A stretch of DNA of 64,000 bases from CAVVYV01 sp963752585. Its GTDB lineage: Bacteria > Actinomycetota > Thermoleophilia > Solirubrobacterales > 70-9. The stretch's first letter is position 1, and each line of letters starts with the position of its first letter. The stretch is taken from positions 62,001 through 126,000 of the forward strand of contig CAVVYV010000001.1 of the NCBI GenBank assembly GCA_963752585.1, written 5' to 3'. Position numbers and translations under genes: made by a program. Shown piece after piece: positions 29,383 to 38,005 of the stretch. The notes beneath the pieces are model-generated. The model saw nothing but the letters and a program-made list of their open reading frames with translations, was not told the origin of the DNA and did no database searches.

Positions 29383-30585
29383 ATGGAGGCAGCAAGACGA
29401 CCACTTACCCTGCGCACGCGCCGCCTGGCGATTGGCGAGCGCTTCAATTTGCCGTACTTCGACGGGGTGCTGCTCGCCGCCGCGATCGGGCTGATCGCGT
29501 TCAGCGTCTTCACTCTCGCGACCGCCACCCGCGACGACATCCCGGGGCAGCCGCTCTACTTCATGCTCCGCCAGTCGGTCTACGCGGTGATCGGGATCGC
29601 ACTGATGTTCGCCGTCGCTCGGATCGACTACTCGCGCTTCCGCGAGATCCGGGTCGGCATCTACTCGGCGATGATCGCCGCGATCTGCCTCGTCCTCGTC
29701 TTCGGCGCCGCCGCCCGAGGCTCACGCCGCTGGATCGAGCTCCCCTACTTCCGCTTTCAGCCCTCGGAGCTGGCCAAGGTGCTGCTGATCGTCGCCCTGG
29801 CGGCGTTCGTGATCGAGCGCACTCGCCGTGGCAGCGACGCTCGCCAGACCGCCCGGATGCTCGCCCTCGGGCTGGCTCCGGCCGCACTGATCTTCCTTCA
29901 ACCGGACCTCGGCACGGGAGTCGTGCTGATGGTCATCACACTGACGGTCCTCTTTCTCGCCGGGGTGCGCTGGACGCACTTCGCGGTGATGGGAGGCGTG
30001 GCGGTGGTAGCCGCCACCTTCGCCCTCGTCATCGCACCCGCCGCTGGGGTACCGGTCCTGCGGGACTACCAGCAGGAACGGCTGACCAGCTTCTTGAACC
30101 CAAGCGACGACCCCGCGGACTCGAGCTACCAGATCAACCAGAGCCTGATCGCGATCGGAGCCGGCGGCAAGACCGGCCGGGGCGATCAGGCCAGTCAGAC
30201 CGAGCTCGAGTTTCTTCCCGAGCGGCACACCGACTTCGTCTTCGCGGTGATCGGTGAGCGCTTCGGATTCCTGGGGGCCGCATTCGTACTGTCCCTATAC
30301 GCCCTGCTTATCTGGAGAGCGCTGCGCATCCTGACGCTCTCGAAGAACTTGTACGGGACCCTGATCGCAGGCGGGATCGCCGCCATGCTCATGTTCCAGA
30401 TCCTTGTGAACGTGGGCATGAACCTGGGGATCATGCCGGTGACCGGCATCACCCTGCCCCTGATGAGTTACGGGGGCTCCTCGGTGCTGGTCACCTTCAT
30501 CGCGATCGGGCTCCTGCAGAGCATCAACGTTCAGGCGCAGCTGACGTCTCGCAGCAGCAGGGCACCGACACCACTGTTGCGCTGA
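29383..30585 (+). CDS. rodA: RodA/FtsW-type peptidoglycan glycosyltransferase, copy 2
   Basis: 400 residues, intact. Ten or so membrane helices with the SEDS signatures RRWIELPYFRFQPSELAKV, FLEFLPERHTDFVF-like loop (SQTELEFLPERHTDFVFAVIGERFG split over 30195-30265) and PVTGITLPLMSYGGSS. The N-terminus MEAARRPLTLRTRR matches copy 1 and supports ATG 29383 over GTG 29380. TAACCT at 29371-29376 ends 6 nt before this ATG, so the gene may also have its own leaderless promoter. Pairs with PBP2 copy 2. Confidence 0.95.
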   Translation: MEAARRPLTLRTRRLAIGERFNLPYFDGVLLAAAIGLIAFSVFTLATATRDDIPGQPLYFMLRQSVYAVIGIALMFAVARIDYSRFREIRVGIYSAMIAAICLVLVFGAAARGSRRWIELPYFRFQPSELAKVLLIVALAAFVIERTRRGSDARQTARMLALGLAPAALIFLQPDLGTGVVLMVITLTVLFLAGVRWTHFAVMGGVAVVAATFALVIAPAAGVPVLRDYQQERLTSFLNPSDDPADSSYQINQSLIAIGAGGKTGRGDQASQTELEFLPERHTDFVFAVIGERFGFLGAAFVLSLYALLIWRALRILTLSKNLYGTLIAGGIAAMLMFQILVNVGMNLGIMPVTGITLPLMSYGGSSVLVTFIAIGLLQSINVQAQLTSRSSRAPTPLLR

Positions 30586-30700
30586 GACACCGAGAGCCAG
30601 ACCCACATATCCAGATCACGCCCCTGAGCCCCGTACGCGGCGGCTTGGGCGCGCGCGTGCCGTGGGTCGTGCCTCGGGCTGCGCAGAAGAAAGGAAAAAC

Positions 30701-32569
30701 ATGAAGAAGAACATCCTCGTAAGCGTCGACCGGGGGGAGACCCGGGTCGCCGTACTCGAGGCGAAAGGAGCCCCGGCCCGAGGCGGTCGCCGCAAGAAGG
30801 CGGCACCCGGTGAGGACTGGAAGGTCGCCGAGCTCTACGTGGAGCGACGCGGCCGGCGCTCGATCGTCGGAAACATCTACAAGGGCCGGATCGACAACGT
30901 CCTGCCTGGGATGGAGGCCGCCTTCGTCGACATCGGCCTCGAGCGAAACGGATTCCTCCACGTCGACGAGATCGTCATGCCCGATGGGAAGGCCGTGCCG
31001 AAGCGCGGCCGCGGCCGTGGCCGGCGGATCGACGAGCTGATCAAGCCCGGCCAGGAGATCATCGTCCAGGTGGTCAAGGACCCGCTGAAGACCAAGGGGG
31101 CGCGGCTGTCGATGCAGCTCTCGATCGCGGGGCGCTATCTGGTCTACATGCCCCAAGGCGGTGGGACCGGCGTCTCGAAGCGAGTCGGCGACCAGGAGCG
31201 CCAGCGCCTTCGGAAGCTGATCGACCAGGTCGACACCGGCAGCGGCGGCGTGATCGTGCGCACCGCCGCCCAGGGGGCCAAGAAGGAGGACTTCGTTCGC
31301 GAGGTCGAGTATCTGAACCGCCTCAACGAGGTGGTAGAGGAGCGCGCGAAGAAGGCCGACGCCGGGCAGATGGTCTTCCAGGAGGCGGACCTCTCGATCC
31401 GGGTCGTCCGAGACGTCCTCACCGAGGAGTTCGAGGGCGCGATCATCGACGACCAGAAGCAGTACGACCGGGTGACCAAGTTCCTCCAGCGGACCGCACC
31501 GGAGCTGGCCGACAGCGTCGAGCTCTACAAGGAGAAGACGCCGCTGCTGGAGAAGTGGGGCGTCGAGGAGGCATTCGAATCGGTGCTCTCGCGCCGGGTC
31601 GACCTCCCCTCGGGTGGCTATCTGATCATCGACTACGCCGAGGCGCTGACCGTGATCGACATCAACACGGGCAGCTTCACCGGGCGCGGCAAGGGGCGGC
31701 TCGAGGACACGATCACAAAGGTCAACGTCGAGGCGGCCGAGGAGGTGGTCCGCCAGCTCCGGATGAGGGACATCGGCGGGATCATCGTCATCGACTTCAT
31801 CGACATGGCGCGTTCCAGGAACCGCGACCAGGTCCTGAAGACCCTGCGCGAAGCATTGGACGAGGACCGGACCAAGACCTACGTGGTCGAGGTCTCGCCG
31901 CTCGGCCTGGTGGAGATGACCCGCCAGAACGTCACCGACGGGGTCCGGGAGATCCTCACCAAGCGCTGCCCGACCTGCGACGGCGAGGGGGTCGTCCCAT
32001 CGGAGGAGACGGTCGCGATCTCGATCGTCCGCAAGCTCCAGGAGGTGGTCGAGCAGCAGCCGAAGCCCGAGGCGTATCTGATCCGGGTGAACCCGCGGGT
32101 CGCGGGCGAATTGCTCCACCCCGAGTCGGGGCTGACGGAGCTCGAGGAGGAGACCGGGAAGCGGTTCCACTTCGAGGGCGGCGAGGCGCTGCCGCTGGAC
32201 ACCTTCGAGGTGGTGGAGTCGGGCGACAACGCCCAGATCGAGGAGCGCGCGCTCCCCTTCCAGGTCGGCGAAGAGGTCCTGGTGACGATCGAGGAGCCCC
32301 ACATGTACAACCCCGATGACGCCGTCGCCCGGGTCGAGTCCTACATCGTCAGCGTCACCGGAGGCGGCCCGCACGTCGGCGAGCGCCGAATGGTCCGGAT
32401 CGAGACCGTCGGGCGCTCCGCCGCAACCGCTTCCCTACTCGAGGGCGAGGGCGTGAACGGCGACGGGGAGAAGCTAGAATCGGCCGCCTCAGGAGGCTCC
32501 GGTGAGCCCAGACGTCGCGGCAGCAGAGGGGGCCGGCGACGCTCGGGTGCTCGCGGCGGCTCAGGCTAG
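30701..32569 (+). CDS. rng: Ribonuclease E/G family endoribonuclease
   Basis: 622 residues. The S1 domain is near the N-terminus (GNIYKGRIDNVLPGMEAAFVDIGLERNGFLH) with an Arg/Lys-rich insertion (PKRGRGRGRR). The catalytic DNase I-like subdomain has LTVIDINTGSF and IIVIDFIDM, with the metal-binding acidic residues. A Zn-link CPTCDGEG follows at about residue 423. The C-terminal tail is Gly/Arg/Ser-rich, likely disordered and RNA-binding. It matures rRNA/tRNA and turns over mRNA. ATG 30701 has AAGGAA upstream. The 115 bp before it hold no other recognised element. Followed by rplU-rpmA, the usual order. Confidence 0.95.
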   Translation: MKKNILVSVDRGETRVAVLEAKGAPARGGRRKKAAPGEDWKVAELYVERRGRRSIVGNIYKGRIDNVLPGMEAAFVDIGLERNGFLHVDEIVMPDGKAVPKRGRGRGRRIDELIKPGQEIIVQVVKDPLKTKGARLSMQLSIAGRYLVYMPQGGGTGVSKRVGDQERQRLRKLIDQVDTGSGGVIVRTAAQGAKKEDFVREVEYLNRLNEVVEERAKKADAGQMVFQEADLSIRVVRDVLTEEFEGAIIDDQKQYDRVTKFLQRTAPELADSVELYKEKTPLLEKWGVEEAFESVLSRRVDLPSGGYLIIDYAEALTVIDINTGSFTGRGKGRLEDTITKVNVEAAEEVVRQLRMRDIGGIIVIDFIDMARSRNRDQVLKTLREALDEDRTKTYVVEVSPLGLVEMTRQNVTDGVREILTKRCPTCDGEGVVPSEETVAISIVRKLQEVVEQQPKPEAYLIRVNPRVAGELLHPESGLTELEEETGKRFHFEGGEALPLDTFEVVESGDNAQIEERALPFQVGEEVLVTIEEPHMYNPDDAVARVESYIVSVTGGGPHVGERRMVRIETVGRSAATASLLEGEGVNGDGEKLESAASGGSGEPRRRGSRGGRRRSGARGGSG

Positions 32570-32584
32570 AACGCAAGGGCGACC

Positions 32585-32979
32585 ATGTACGCGGTGATCG
32601 AGACAGGCGGAAAGCAGTACCGGGTCGAGAAGGGCACGACCCTGCTCGTCGATCGCCTTTCCGCGGACGAGGGGGCGAAGGTCGACCTCCGCGCGGTCGC
32701 CCTCCTCGACAAGAACCTGGTCGTGGGCAAGGACGCCGAGAAGGTCAAGGTCGAGGCGAAGGTGGCCGGTCACGAGCGGGGGCCGAAGATCCGGGTGTTC
32801 AAGTACCGGGCGAAGAAGGGCTACCGACGGCACACGGGCCATCGCTCCGAGCTCACCCGGCTCGAGGTGACCGAGATCAAGCTGCTGCAAAGAAAACCCG
32901 CCAGGACAAAGTCGGCCGCCGCAAAAACCGCGGCCGGATCTCCGCCCCAAAGAAGGAGGCGACGAAGGATGGCTCATAA
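32585..32979 (+). CDS. rplU: Ribosomal protein bL21, frameshift near C-terminus
   Basis: The L21 core is complete: MYAVIETGGKQYRVEKG, KVKVEAKVAGHERGPKIRVFKYRAKKGYRR and TGHRSELTRLEVTEIK. At 32879-32881 (ATCAAGCTGCTGC) a G seems lost; with it restored the basic tail reads AAAKKTRQDKVGRRKN and ends at TAA 32977-32979, overlapping the rpmA start by 11 nt. In the frame as given there is no stop before rpmA, so the two would appear as a fused L21-L27 protein of 212 residues. A missing base is far more likely. L21 binds 23S rRNA. Preceded by rng. Confidence 0.93.
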
Positions 32980-33223
32980 GAAGGGCCTTGGATCCAGCCG
33001 CAACGGCCGCGACTCGAACCCGAAGATGCTCGGGGTGAAGATCTTCGCCGGCGAGCGGGTCGACGGAGGCGAGATCATCGTTCGCCAGCGCGGCACCCGC
33101 TTCCGGCCCGGCGACGGCGTCGGGATCGGCCGCGACCACACGATCTTTGCGACCCGGTCCGGAGTGGTCGAGTACACCTCGGGCCGCCGCGGGCGCCGGA
33201 TCTCGGTCATCGACGGCGACTAG
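32969..33223 (+). CDS. rpmA: Ribosomal protein bL27
   Basis: 84 residues. The start MAHKKGLGSSRNGRDS is the canonical mature L27 N-terminus reaching toward the peptidyl-transferase centre, without the cleaved extension found in Firmicutes. GVKIFAGERVDGGEIIVRQRGTRF and GIGRDHTIFA are diagnostic. ATG 32969 has a strong AAGGAGG 9-15 nt upstream, supporting independent initiation and not an L21-L27 fusion. Confidence 0.97.
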   Translation: MAHKKGLGSSRNGRDSNPKMLGVKIFAGERVDGGEIIVRQRGTRFRPGDGVGIGRDHTIFATRSGVVEYTSGRRGRRISVIDGD

Positions 33224-33410
33224 GCGAGCGAAGGCCGTAGGCGCTGCGAGGCTTTGCCCCTCGGAAAGAACTGGCGCAGCATCCGGGACGGTCGATTATG
33301 GTGCTGACCACTTGGGTTGGGGCCGCGCCACGGGTGGCCACCTGACCGCAGCTTTCGAGGAAGGCGGTCGCTTGGGGAGGTGGGCCCATCAACGAACGCA
33401 GGGAGTCGCC

Positions 33411-36395
33411 GTGTTCCGCATCCACCGCATCTCGCTCCTCCTCTCGGTCGCACTCACCGCTGGCGTCGCCGGCACCGGAACGGCACAGGGCGCCGAACTG
33501 CTGCACGCGCCCACCACCGTGCTCGACGGCACCCTCACCGCCGCGCCGGGCACCCACGAGGCCGCTTGCCATCTCGCGCCCCGCCCCGGCCGCGCGGGCG
33601 TCGCCACCCGCAGCGTGGACGTCGCCGGCCCGGGCAAGTTGACGGTCGAGCTTGCAGGCGACAGCGGCGACTGGGACGTCGCGGTGTTCGACGCGGCCGG
33701 CCGCACGATCGCCGCCGACGCGTCCGCGGACGCCCAGGAAGTCGCGGTCGGATACGCCCCCGCAGCCGGGACGCTCCGGGTGCAGGCGTGCCGCCGTTCG
33801 GGCGACGCGAGGTCCGTGCCCGCCACCCTGGAGCACGCCGCGCTGCGCGACGGCGCGGTGGAGCTGGCGAAGCGCGACGCGCCGGCGCTTGTGAGCGTGT
33901 TCACGCCCACGCGCGCGCACAAGGACCAGCTGCTGGGGCTCGGGCTCGACATGACCGAGCACGGAGGCTCTGAGAGCCTGGGCGTCGTGCTGCACGGGCC
34001 CGAGGACGAGGCCGCGCTGCGCAAGGCCGGCTTTCGCTGGCGCGTGCTGGTCGACGACCTGGTCGCGCAGAGCTACCGGCAGCGGGCCGCCGAGGCGCGC
34101 TACTCCGCTCGCACCGCCCGCTCCGTCCTGCCCAGCGGCCGTGACACCTACCGCACGCTGGCCGAATACAACACCGAGCTGAAGGAGCTGGCCGGAGCGA
34201 ACCCGGGCCTCGTCCGCCTGTTCACGCTGCCGTACAAGACGTGGTTGGGCAAGGACGTGATGGGCATCGAGATCACGACCAACGTCAACGCGAACGACGG
34301 CAAGCCGGTGTTCCTGAACATGGGCGTCCACCACGCGCGCGAGTGGCCCTCGGGCGAGCACGCGATGGAGTGGGCCTACGAGCTGATCAACGGCTTCAAG
34401 GCTGGTGACCCGCGCGCCACCAACATCGTGCTCAACAGCCGCAACATCGTGGTGCCGATCGTCAACCCGGACGGCTTCGAGGCCTCGCGCGGCGCCGTCG
34501 GCGCGCCCGCCGGGGGCCGCGACGAGGCGGTCGACGACACGGCCTACCTGGTGGCCGGGACCGCGACTGGCGGTGAGTACCGGCGCAAGAACTGCCGCCT
34601 CCCGGACGACTCCGAGGCCGGCAACTGCACGACATCCTCGGGCCTGACCGAGAACGGCGTGGACCCGAACCGCAACTACGGCGGCCTGTGGGGCGGCCCG
34701 GGCGCCGACCCGAGCAACCCGCTCGTCCAGACCTATCGCGGCCCCGGCCCGTTCTCCGAGCCGGAGACCCGCAACATCCAGTCGCTGGTCTCCCGCAACC
34801 AGGTGGTGACGCTGATCACCAACCACACCACTGCCGGCCTGGTGCTGCGCGCGCCGGGCCTCGCCGCGCTCGGCGACCCGGTCGACGAGAACCTCGGCTA
34901 CAAGGCGCTCGGCGACGACATGGCCAAGCACAACGGGTACTTCAGCCAGAAGGGCTGGGAGCTCTACGACACCACCGGCACGACCGAGGACTGGAGCTAC
35001 AACGCCACGGGCGGGTTTGGGTTCACCTTCGAGATCTACTGCGGTGCTCCGAACTACGAGACCGGTGACTGCGACGACCCGGCGTTCCACCCGCTCCACG
35101 CGACGATGGTCAACGAGTGGACCGGCGAGAACCCGCAGGCCGATCACACCGACGACCCCGGCCCGGACGCAGACTTCGACGGTCAGGGCAACCGCGAGGC
35201 GTACTACATCGCCGCCGAGAGCACGCTCAACGAGCAGCGCCACAGCGTGCTGGAGGGCAGCGGGCCCGCCGGCGCCATGTTGCGCCTGACCAAGACCTTC
35301 CAGACCGAGACATTCCCCCAGGAGCCTGATGATCAGCCGCTGCTGGTCGACGACAAGCTCGAGACCGTCTACGACATCGGCTCCGACGGCAGTGTCCGCT
35401 GGCACGTCAACCCCTCGACGCGGCCGATCGTGGCCAAGGAGACTGGCGTGCCGGACGCGGGCGAGCCGAGCCCGCCGCAGAGCCAGACCGGCGGTGTTAC
35501 CGGGTCCTCGACAACCGAGGACGACCCGGACGACGGCGCCGCGGTGCCGACAGGCGACGCGAACAGCAACAACACGGTCTCCTACAACGACCACCCGATC
35601 ACGGTCCCGGCGACCGGCGATAACGCGTCGATGGGCGTTCGCGTGTCGTGGCTGAGCCTGGGCGGCGACTGGGACGTCAAGCTCTACGAGGACACCAATG
35701 GCGACAGCAAGTCGCAGTCCACCGAGCCGGTGGTCAGCACGAGCCAGACGGGCCCGAGCAACATCGAGGAGGTCTCCGCCAACGGCACGCCACGGCTGCC
35801 CGCAGGCAAGAAGTACGTGCTGCGCGTGAACAACTTCGCCGCCACAGCGGCGGACAACTACGACGTGGACATCACGTTCGAGGCGCCCCTGCCCTTCAAG
35901 CCGGCCCAGGTCGAGAGCTACACGCTGACCTGCGAGCAGGGCGGGCGCGTGTTCGACACGCAGCAGGTGCAGATCGACCGCGGCCAGGTCAAGCAGCTCG
36001 ACCTGAGTACGTGCGCGCGCAACATCGCGGCCGCGGGCGGGGTGCTAGGAGCGCGCGGCGGGGGCTGCGGCGGCAAGGTGGCGACGATCGTTGGCACTGC
36101 CGCTGTCGACAGGCTCAGGGGGACGCGGGGGCGCGACGTGATCGCCGGCCTGGCCGGCAACGACGTGATCACCGGAGTGAGCGGCAATGACCTGCTCTGC
36201 GGCGGAGTGGGCAGGGATAGGCTGCGGGGCGGTGCGGGCAAGGACGTGCTGCGCGGCAACGCCGGCAACGACCTGCTCCGTGGGGCCGGCGGCGCCGACC
36301 TGCTGCTCGGCAATGCCGGCCGGGACAGGCTGTTCGGCGGGCGGGCCACGGACCTCCTGCGTGGTGGCCCCGCCCGCGACTTACAGCGACAGTAG
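33411..36395 (+). CDS. Secreted M14 zinc carboxypeptidase with C-terminal RTX-like repeats
   Basis: 994 residues from GTG 33411 (GGGAG upstream; possible -10 TATGGT at 33297-33302). A signal peptide (ISLLLSVALTAGVAGTGTAQGAE) precedes a beta domain containing SGDWDVAVFD. The M14 peptidase domain has HARE (zinc ligands His308, Glu311), NR (Asn420-Arg421), His472 in TNHTTAG, and catalytic Glu541 in FTFEIYC; several cysteines suggest disulfides. A second GGDWDVKLYEDTNGD domain is followed by a C-terminal block (about 899-990) of G-x-G/A-x-D-x-L repeats. It should remove C-terminal residues from peptides outside the cell. It shows more CTG/CGC/GGC codons than its neighbours by eye and stands alone between rpmA and obgE, hinting at acquisition. 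Confidence 0.88.
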   Translation: MFRIHRISLLLSVALTAGVAGTGTAQGAELLHAPTTVLDGTLTAAPGTHEAACHLAPRPGRAGVATRSVDVAGPGKLTVELAGDSGDWDVAVFDAAGRTIAADASADAQEVAVGYAPAAGTLRVQACRRSGDARSVPATLEHAALRDGAVELAKRDAPALVSVFTPTRAHKDQLLGLGLDMTEHGGSESLGVVLHGPEDEAALRKAGFRWRVLVDDLVAQSYRQRAAEARYSARTARSVLPSGRDTYRTLAEYNTELKELAGANPGLVRLFTLPYKTWLGKDVMGIEITTNVNANDGKPVFLNMGVHHAREWPSGEHAMEWAYELINGFKAGDPRATNIVLNSRNIVVPIVNPDGFEASRGAVGAPAGGRDEAVDDTAYLVAGTATGGEYRRKNCRLPDDSEAGNCTTSSGLTENGVDPNRNYGGLWGGPGADPSNPLVQTYRGPGPFSEPETRNIQSLVSRNQVVTLITNHTTAGLVLRAPGLAALGDPVDENLGYKALGDDMAKHNGYFSQKGWELYDTTGTTEDWSYNATGGFGFTFEIYCGAPNYETGDCDDPAFHPLHATMVNEWTGENPQADHTDDPGPDADFDGQGNREAYYIAAESTLNEQRHSVLEGSGPAGAMLRLTKTFQTETFPQEPDDQPLLVDDKLETVYDIGSDGSVRWHVNPSTRPIVAKETGVPDAGEPSPPQSQTGGVTGSSTTEDDPDDGAAVPTGDANSNNTVSYNDHPITVPATGDNASMGVRVSWLSLGGDWDVKLYEDTNGDSKSQSTEPVVSTSQTGPSNIEEVSANGTPRLPAGKKYVLRVNNFAATAADNYDVDITFEAPLPFKPAQVESYTLTCEQGGRVFDTQQVQIDRGQVKQLDLSTCARNIAAAGGVLGARGGGCGGKVATIVGTAAVDRLRGTRGRDVIAGLAGNDVITGVSGNDLLCGGVGRDRLRGGAGKDVLRGNAGNDLLRGAGGADLLLGNAGRDRLFGGRATDLLRGGPARDLQRQ
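36106..36380 (+). repeat. RTX-like glycine/aspartate repeats
   Basis: About ten nonapeptide units such as GLAGNDVIT, GVSGNDLLC, GGVGRDRLR, GGAGKDVLR, GNAGNDLLR and GNAGRDRLF make up the C-terminus of the M14 carboxypeptidase. The GGxGxDxUx pattern folds as a calcium-binding parallel beta roll in RTX proteins. Arg at many positions of the calcium loops is unusual and may weaken binding. Confidence 0.8.
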
Positions 36396-36402
36396 CTCTC
36401 CG

Positions 36403-36690
36403 CGACAGGAACTCGCCAACCGCTCGCTCAGCTGGCGATCTTCACGGTGCGCGGGGAGCGGCCTTCGCGCGGGCCCCAGCGGTTCGACGGAGTGCCATCC
36501 CAGCGACGACGACTGTGACGCGGTGATCGACGAGGATCCGGTCGGGGACGCCAATGGCGACCTGAACCCCGACGACGAGGGCGGCTACGCCACGATCGAC
36601 GGCGACAACAGCAACCCGGCGCCGGCGAATGGCTACGCGCGCGTGGACCAGAGCGGTCCGCACTGCGGCAACCTGGCGAATGAGGACTAG
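36403..36690 (+). pseudogene. Remnant of an acidic secreted protein
   Basis: Between the M14 stop and obgE one frame encodes SGSTECHPSDDDCDAVIDEDPVGD, DLNPDDEGG, ATIDGDNSNP and NGYARVDQSGPHCGNLANED (split here), ending at TAG 36690. The DxDxD-type acidic loops and paired cysteines look like the C-terminus of an extracellular calcium-binding protein, but no start or signal peptide lies in front and the first 70 bases are non-conserved. Probably a leftover of a second secreted gene or of a longer form of the M14 protein. Confidence 0.4.
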
Positions 36691-36703
36691 AGGGCGATTG
36701 ATC

Positions 36704-36709
36704 TAACGT
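36704..36709 (+). promoter_or_regulatory. Leaderless -10 box for obgE
   Basis: TAACGT ends 6 nt before GTG 36716; there is no Shine-Dalgarno sequence. Confidence 0.5.
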
Positions 36710-36715
36710 CGGCCC

Positions 36716-38005
36716 GTGCTCTACGACAGGGCGAAGATCTACGTGGAGGGCGGTCGCGGCGGCGACGGTGTCGTCTCGTTTCGCCGCGAGGCTCATGTGC
36801 CTCGCGGCGGGCCCGACGGCGGCGACGGCGGCCATGGCGGCGACGTCGTTCTGGTCTGCGATCCGTCCCGGCGGGACCTCGCCGCCCTAGGTCGCAGCCG
36901 CCATTTCCGGGCCGGGCGCGGCGGCCACGGGCGGGGCAAACGCCAGCACGGGGCGCGGGGCGAGGACAAGGTGATCGCGGTGCCTCCCGGCACCGTCGTC
37001 ACCGGGATCGACGGATCGACCGCCGAGCTGCTGGCGGGGGGCCAGCGGGTCGTGGTCGCCCAGGGTGGCGCTGGCGGGCACGGCAACAAGCGCTTCGCCA
37101 CCTCCACCCGGCAGGCGCCCCGCTTCGCCGAGCGCGGGCTCGAGGGAGAGTCGGGCGAGGTAGAGCTGCGGTTGAAGCTGCTCGCCGACGTCGGGCTGGT
37201 CGGCCTCCCGAACGCGGGCAAATCGTCACTGTTGAGCCGATTGACCCGGGCGGCGCCGAAGGTCGCCGACTACCCCTTCACCACGGTCGAGCCGGTGCTC
37301 GGCACGCTCGACCTCGACGACCGTCAGGTCGTCCTCGCCGACATCCCGGGGCTGATCGAGGGAGCGGCCGCCGGCGCAGGGCTCGGCCACGAGTTTCTCG
37401 CCCACGTCGAGCGCTGCCGCCTCCTGGTCCACCTGGTCGAGCTCGTCCCCGCCGAGGGTGAGCCCGAGTCGAACCACGAAGCGGTGCGCCACGAGCTCGC
37501 CGACTACGGCGCGGGCCTCGGGGCACTGCCCGAGATCGTCGCCCTCTCAAAGCGGGATCTGCTTCCAGACGAGGAGGCCAAGTCCGCGGTCGAGCGGTGG
37601 CGCGCTCGCCTCGGCGGCTCAGTGGCGGACGTGCTGGCGGTCTCCTCCGCCACCGGCGTCGGCCTCGACGAGCTCCGCCAGACGATTCTCACCGCGCTTC
37701 CCGAGACGCCGGCCGATCGGCCCCCACCGGCCGCCGCCGGGTTCGAGGCAGAGCACCGCGTCTACCGCCCCGGCGAGGACGAGGGCTTCGAGGTCGTCAA
37801 GGAGGCCGAGGGCCGGTATCGGGTTGCCGGGCGTGGGATCGAGATGTTGGTCGCTCGCCACGAGCTCTCGAATCCCGAGGCGCTTGATTACCTCGAGGGG
37901 AGGCTGAAGGAGATCGGGGTGATCGCCGAGCTTCAGCGCGCTGGCTTCGTGCCCGGCGACGAGGTGGTTGTCGGCGAGGTCGAGTTCGAGCTCGATCCCG
38001 CTTGA
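36716..38005 (+). CDS. obgE: GTPase ObgE/CgtA
   Basis: 429 residues. The glycine-rich Obg fold comes first (YVEGGRGGDGVVSFRREAHVPRGGPDGGDGG split over 36740-36830), then the G domain with G1 GLPNAGKSS, G3 DIPGLIEGA and G4 as SKRD (NKxD variant), and a C-terminal OCT domain (FEVVKEAEGRYRVAGRGIE … VGEVEFEL). Acts in 50S assembly and stress signalling. Start GTG 36716 with a leaderless -10. The gene starts the obgE-proB-proA-nadD-rsfS order known from actinobacteria; its 3' end overlaps the convergent nitrilase gene by 73 bp. Confidence 0.96.
   Translation: MLYDRAKIYVEGGRGGDGVVSFRREAHVPRGGPDGGDGGHGGDVVLVCDPSRRDLAALGRSRHFRAGRGGHGRGKRQHGARGEDKVIAVPPGTVVTGIDGSTAELLAGGQRVVVAQGGAGGHGNKRFATSTRQAPRFAERGLEGESGEVELRLKLLADVGLVGLPNAGKSSLLSRLTRAAPKVADYPFTTVEPVLGTLDLDDRQVVLADIPGLIEGAAAGAGLGHEFLAHVERCRLLVHLVELVPAEGEPESNHEAVRHELADYGAGLGALPEIVALSKRDLLPDEEAKSAVERWRARLGGSVADVLAVSSATGVGLDELRQTILTALPETPADRPPPAAAGFEAEHRVYRPGEDEGFEVVKEAEGRYRVAGRGIEMLVARHELSNPEALDYLEGRLKEIGVIAELQRAGFVPGDEVVVGEVEFELDPA

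Noticed and set aside
32585..33223. Single L21-L27 fusion protein
   Set aside because: rpmA has its own AAGGAGG and canonical start, and the alternate frame gives a proper L21 C-terminus with a stop; one missing base explains the fusion.
33207..35594. 795-residue minus-strand frame opposite the M14 gene
   Set aside because: Val/Arg/Gly-rich antisense shadow of a gene with complete catalytic motifs on the plus strand.
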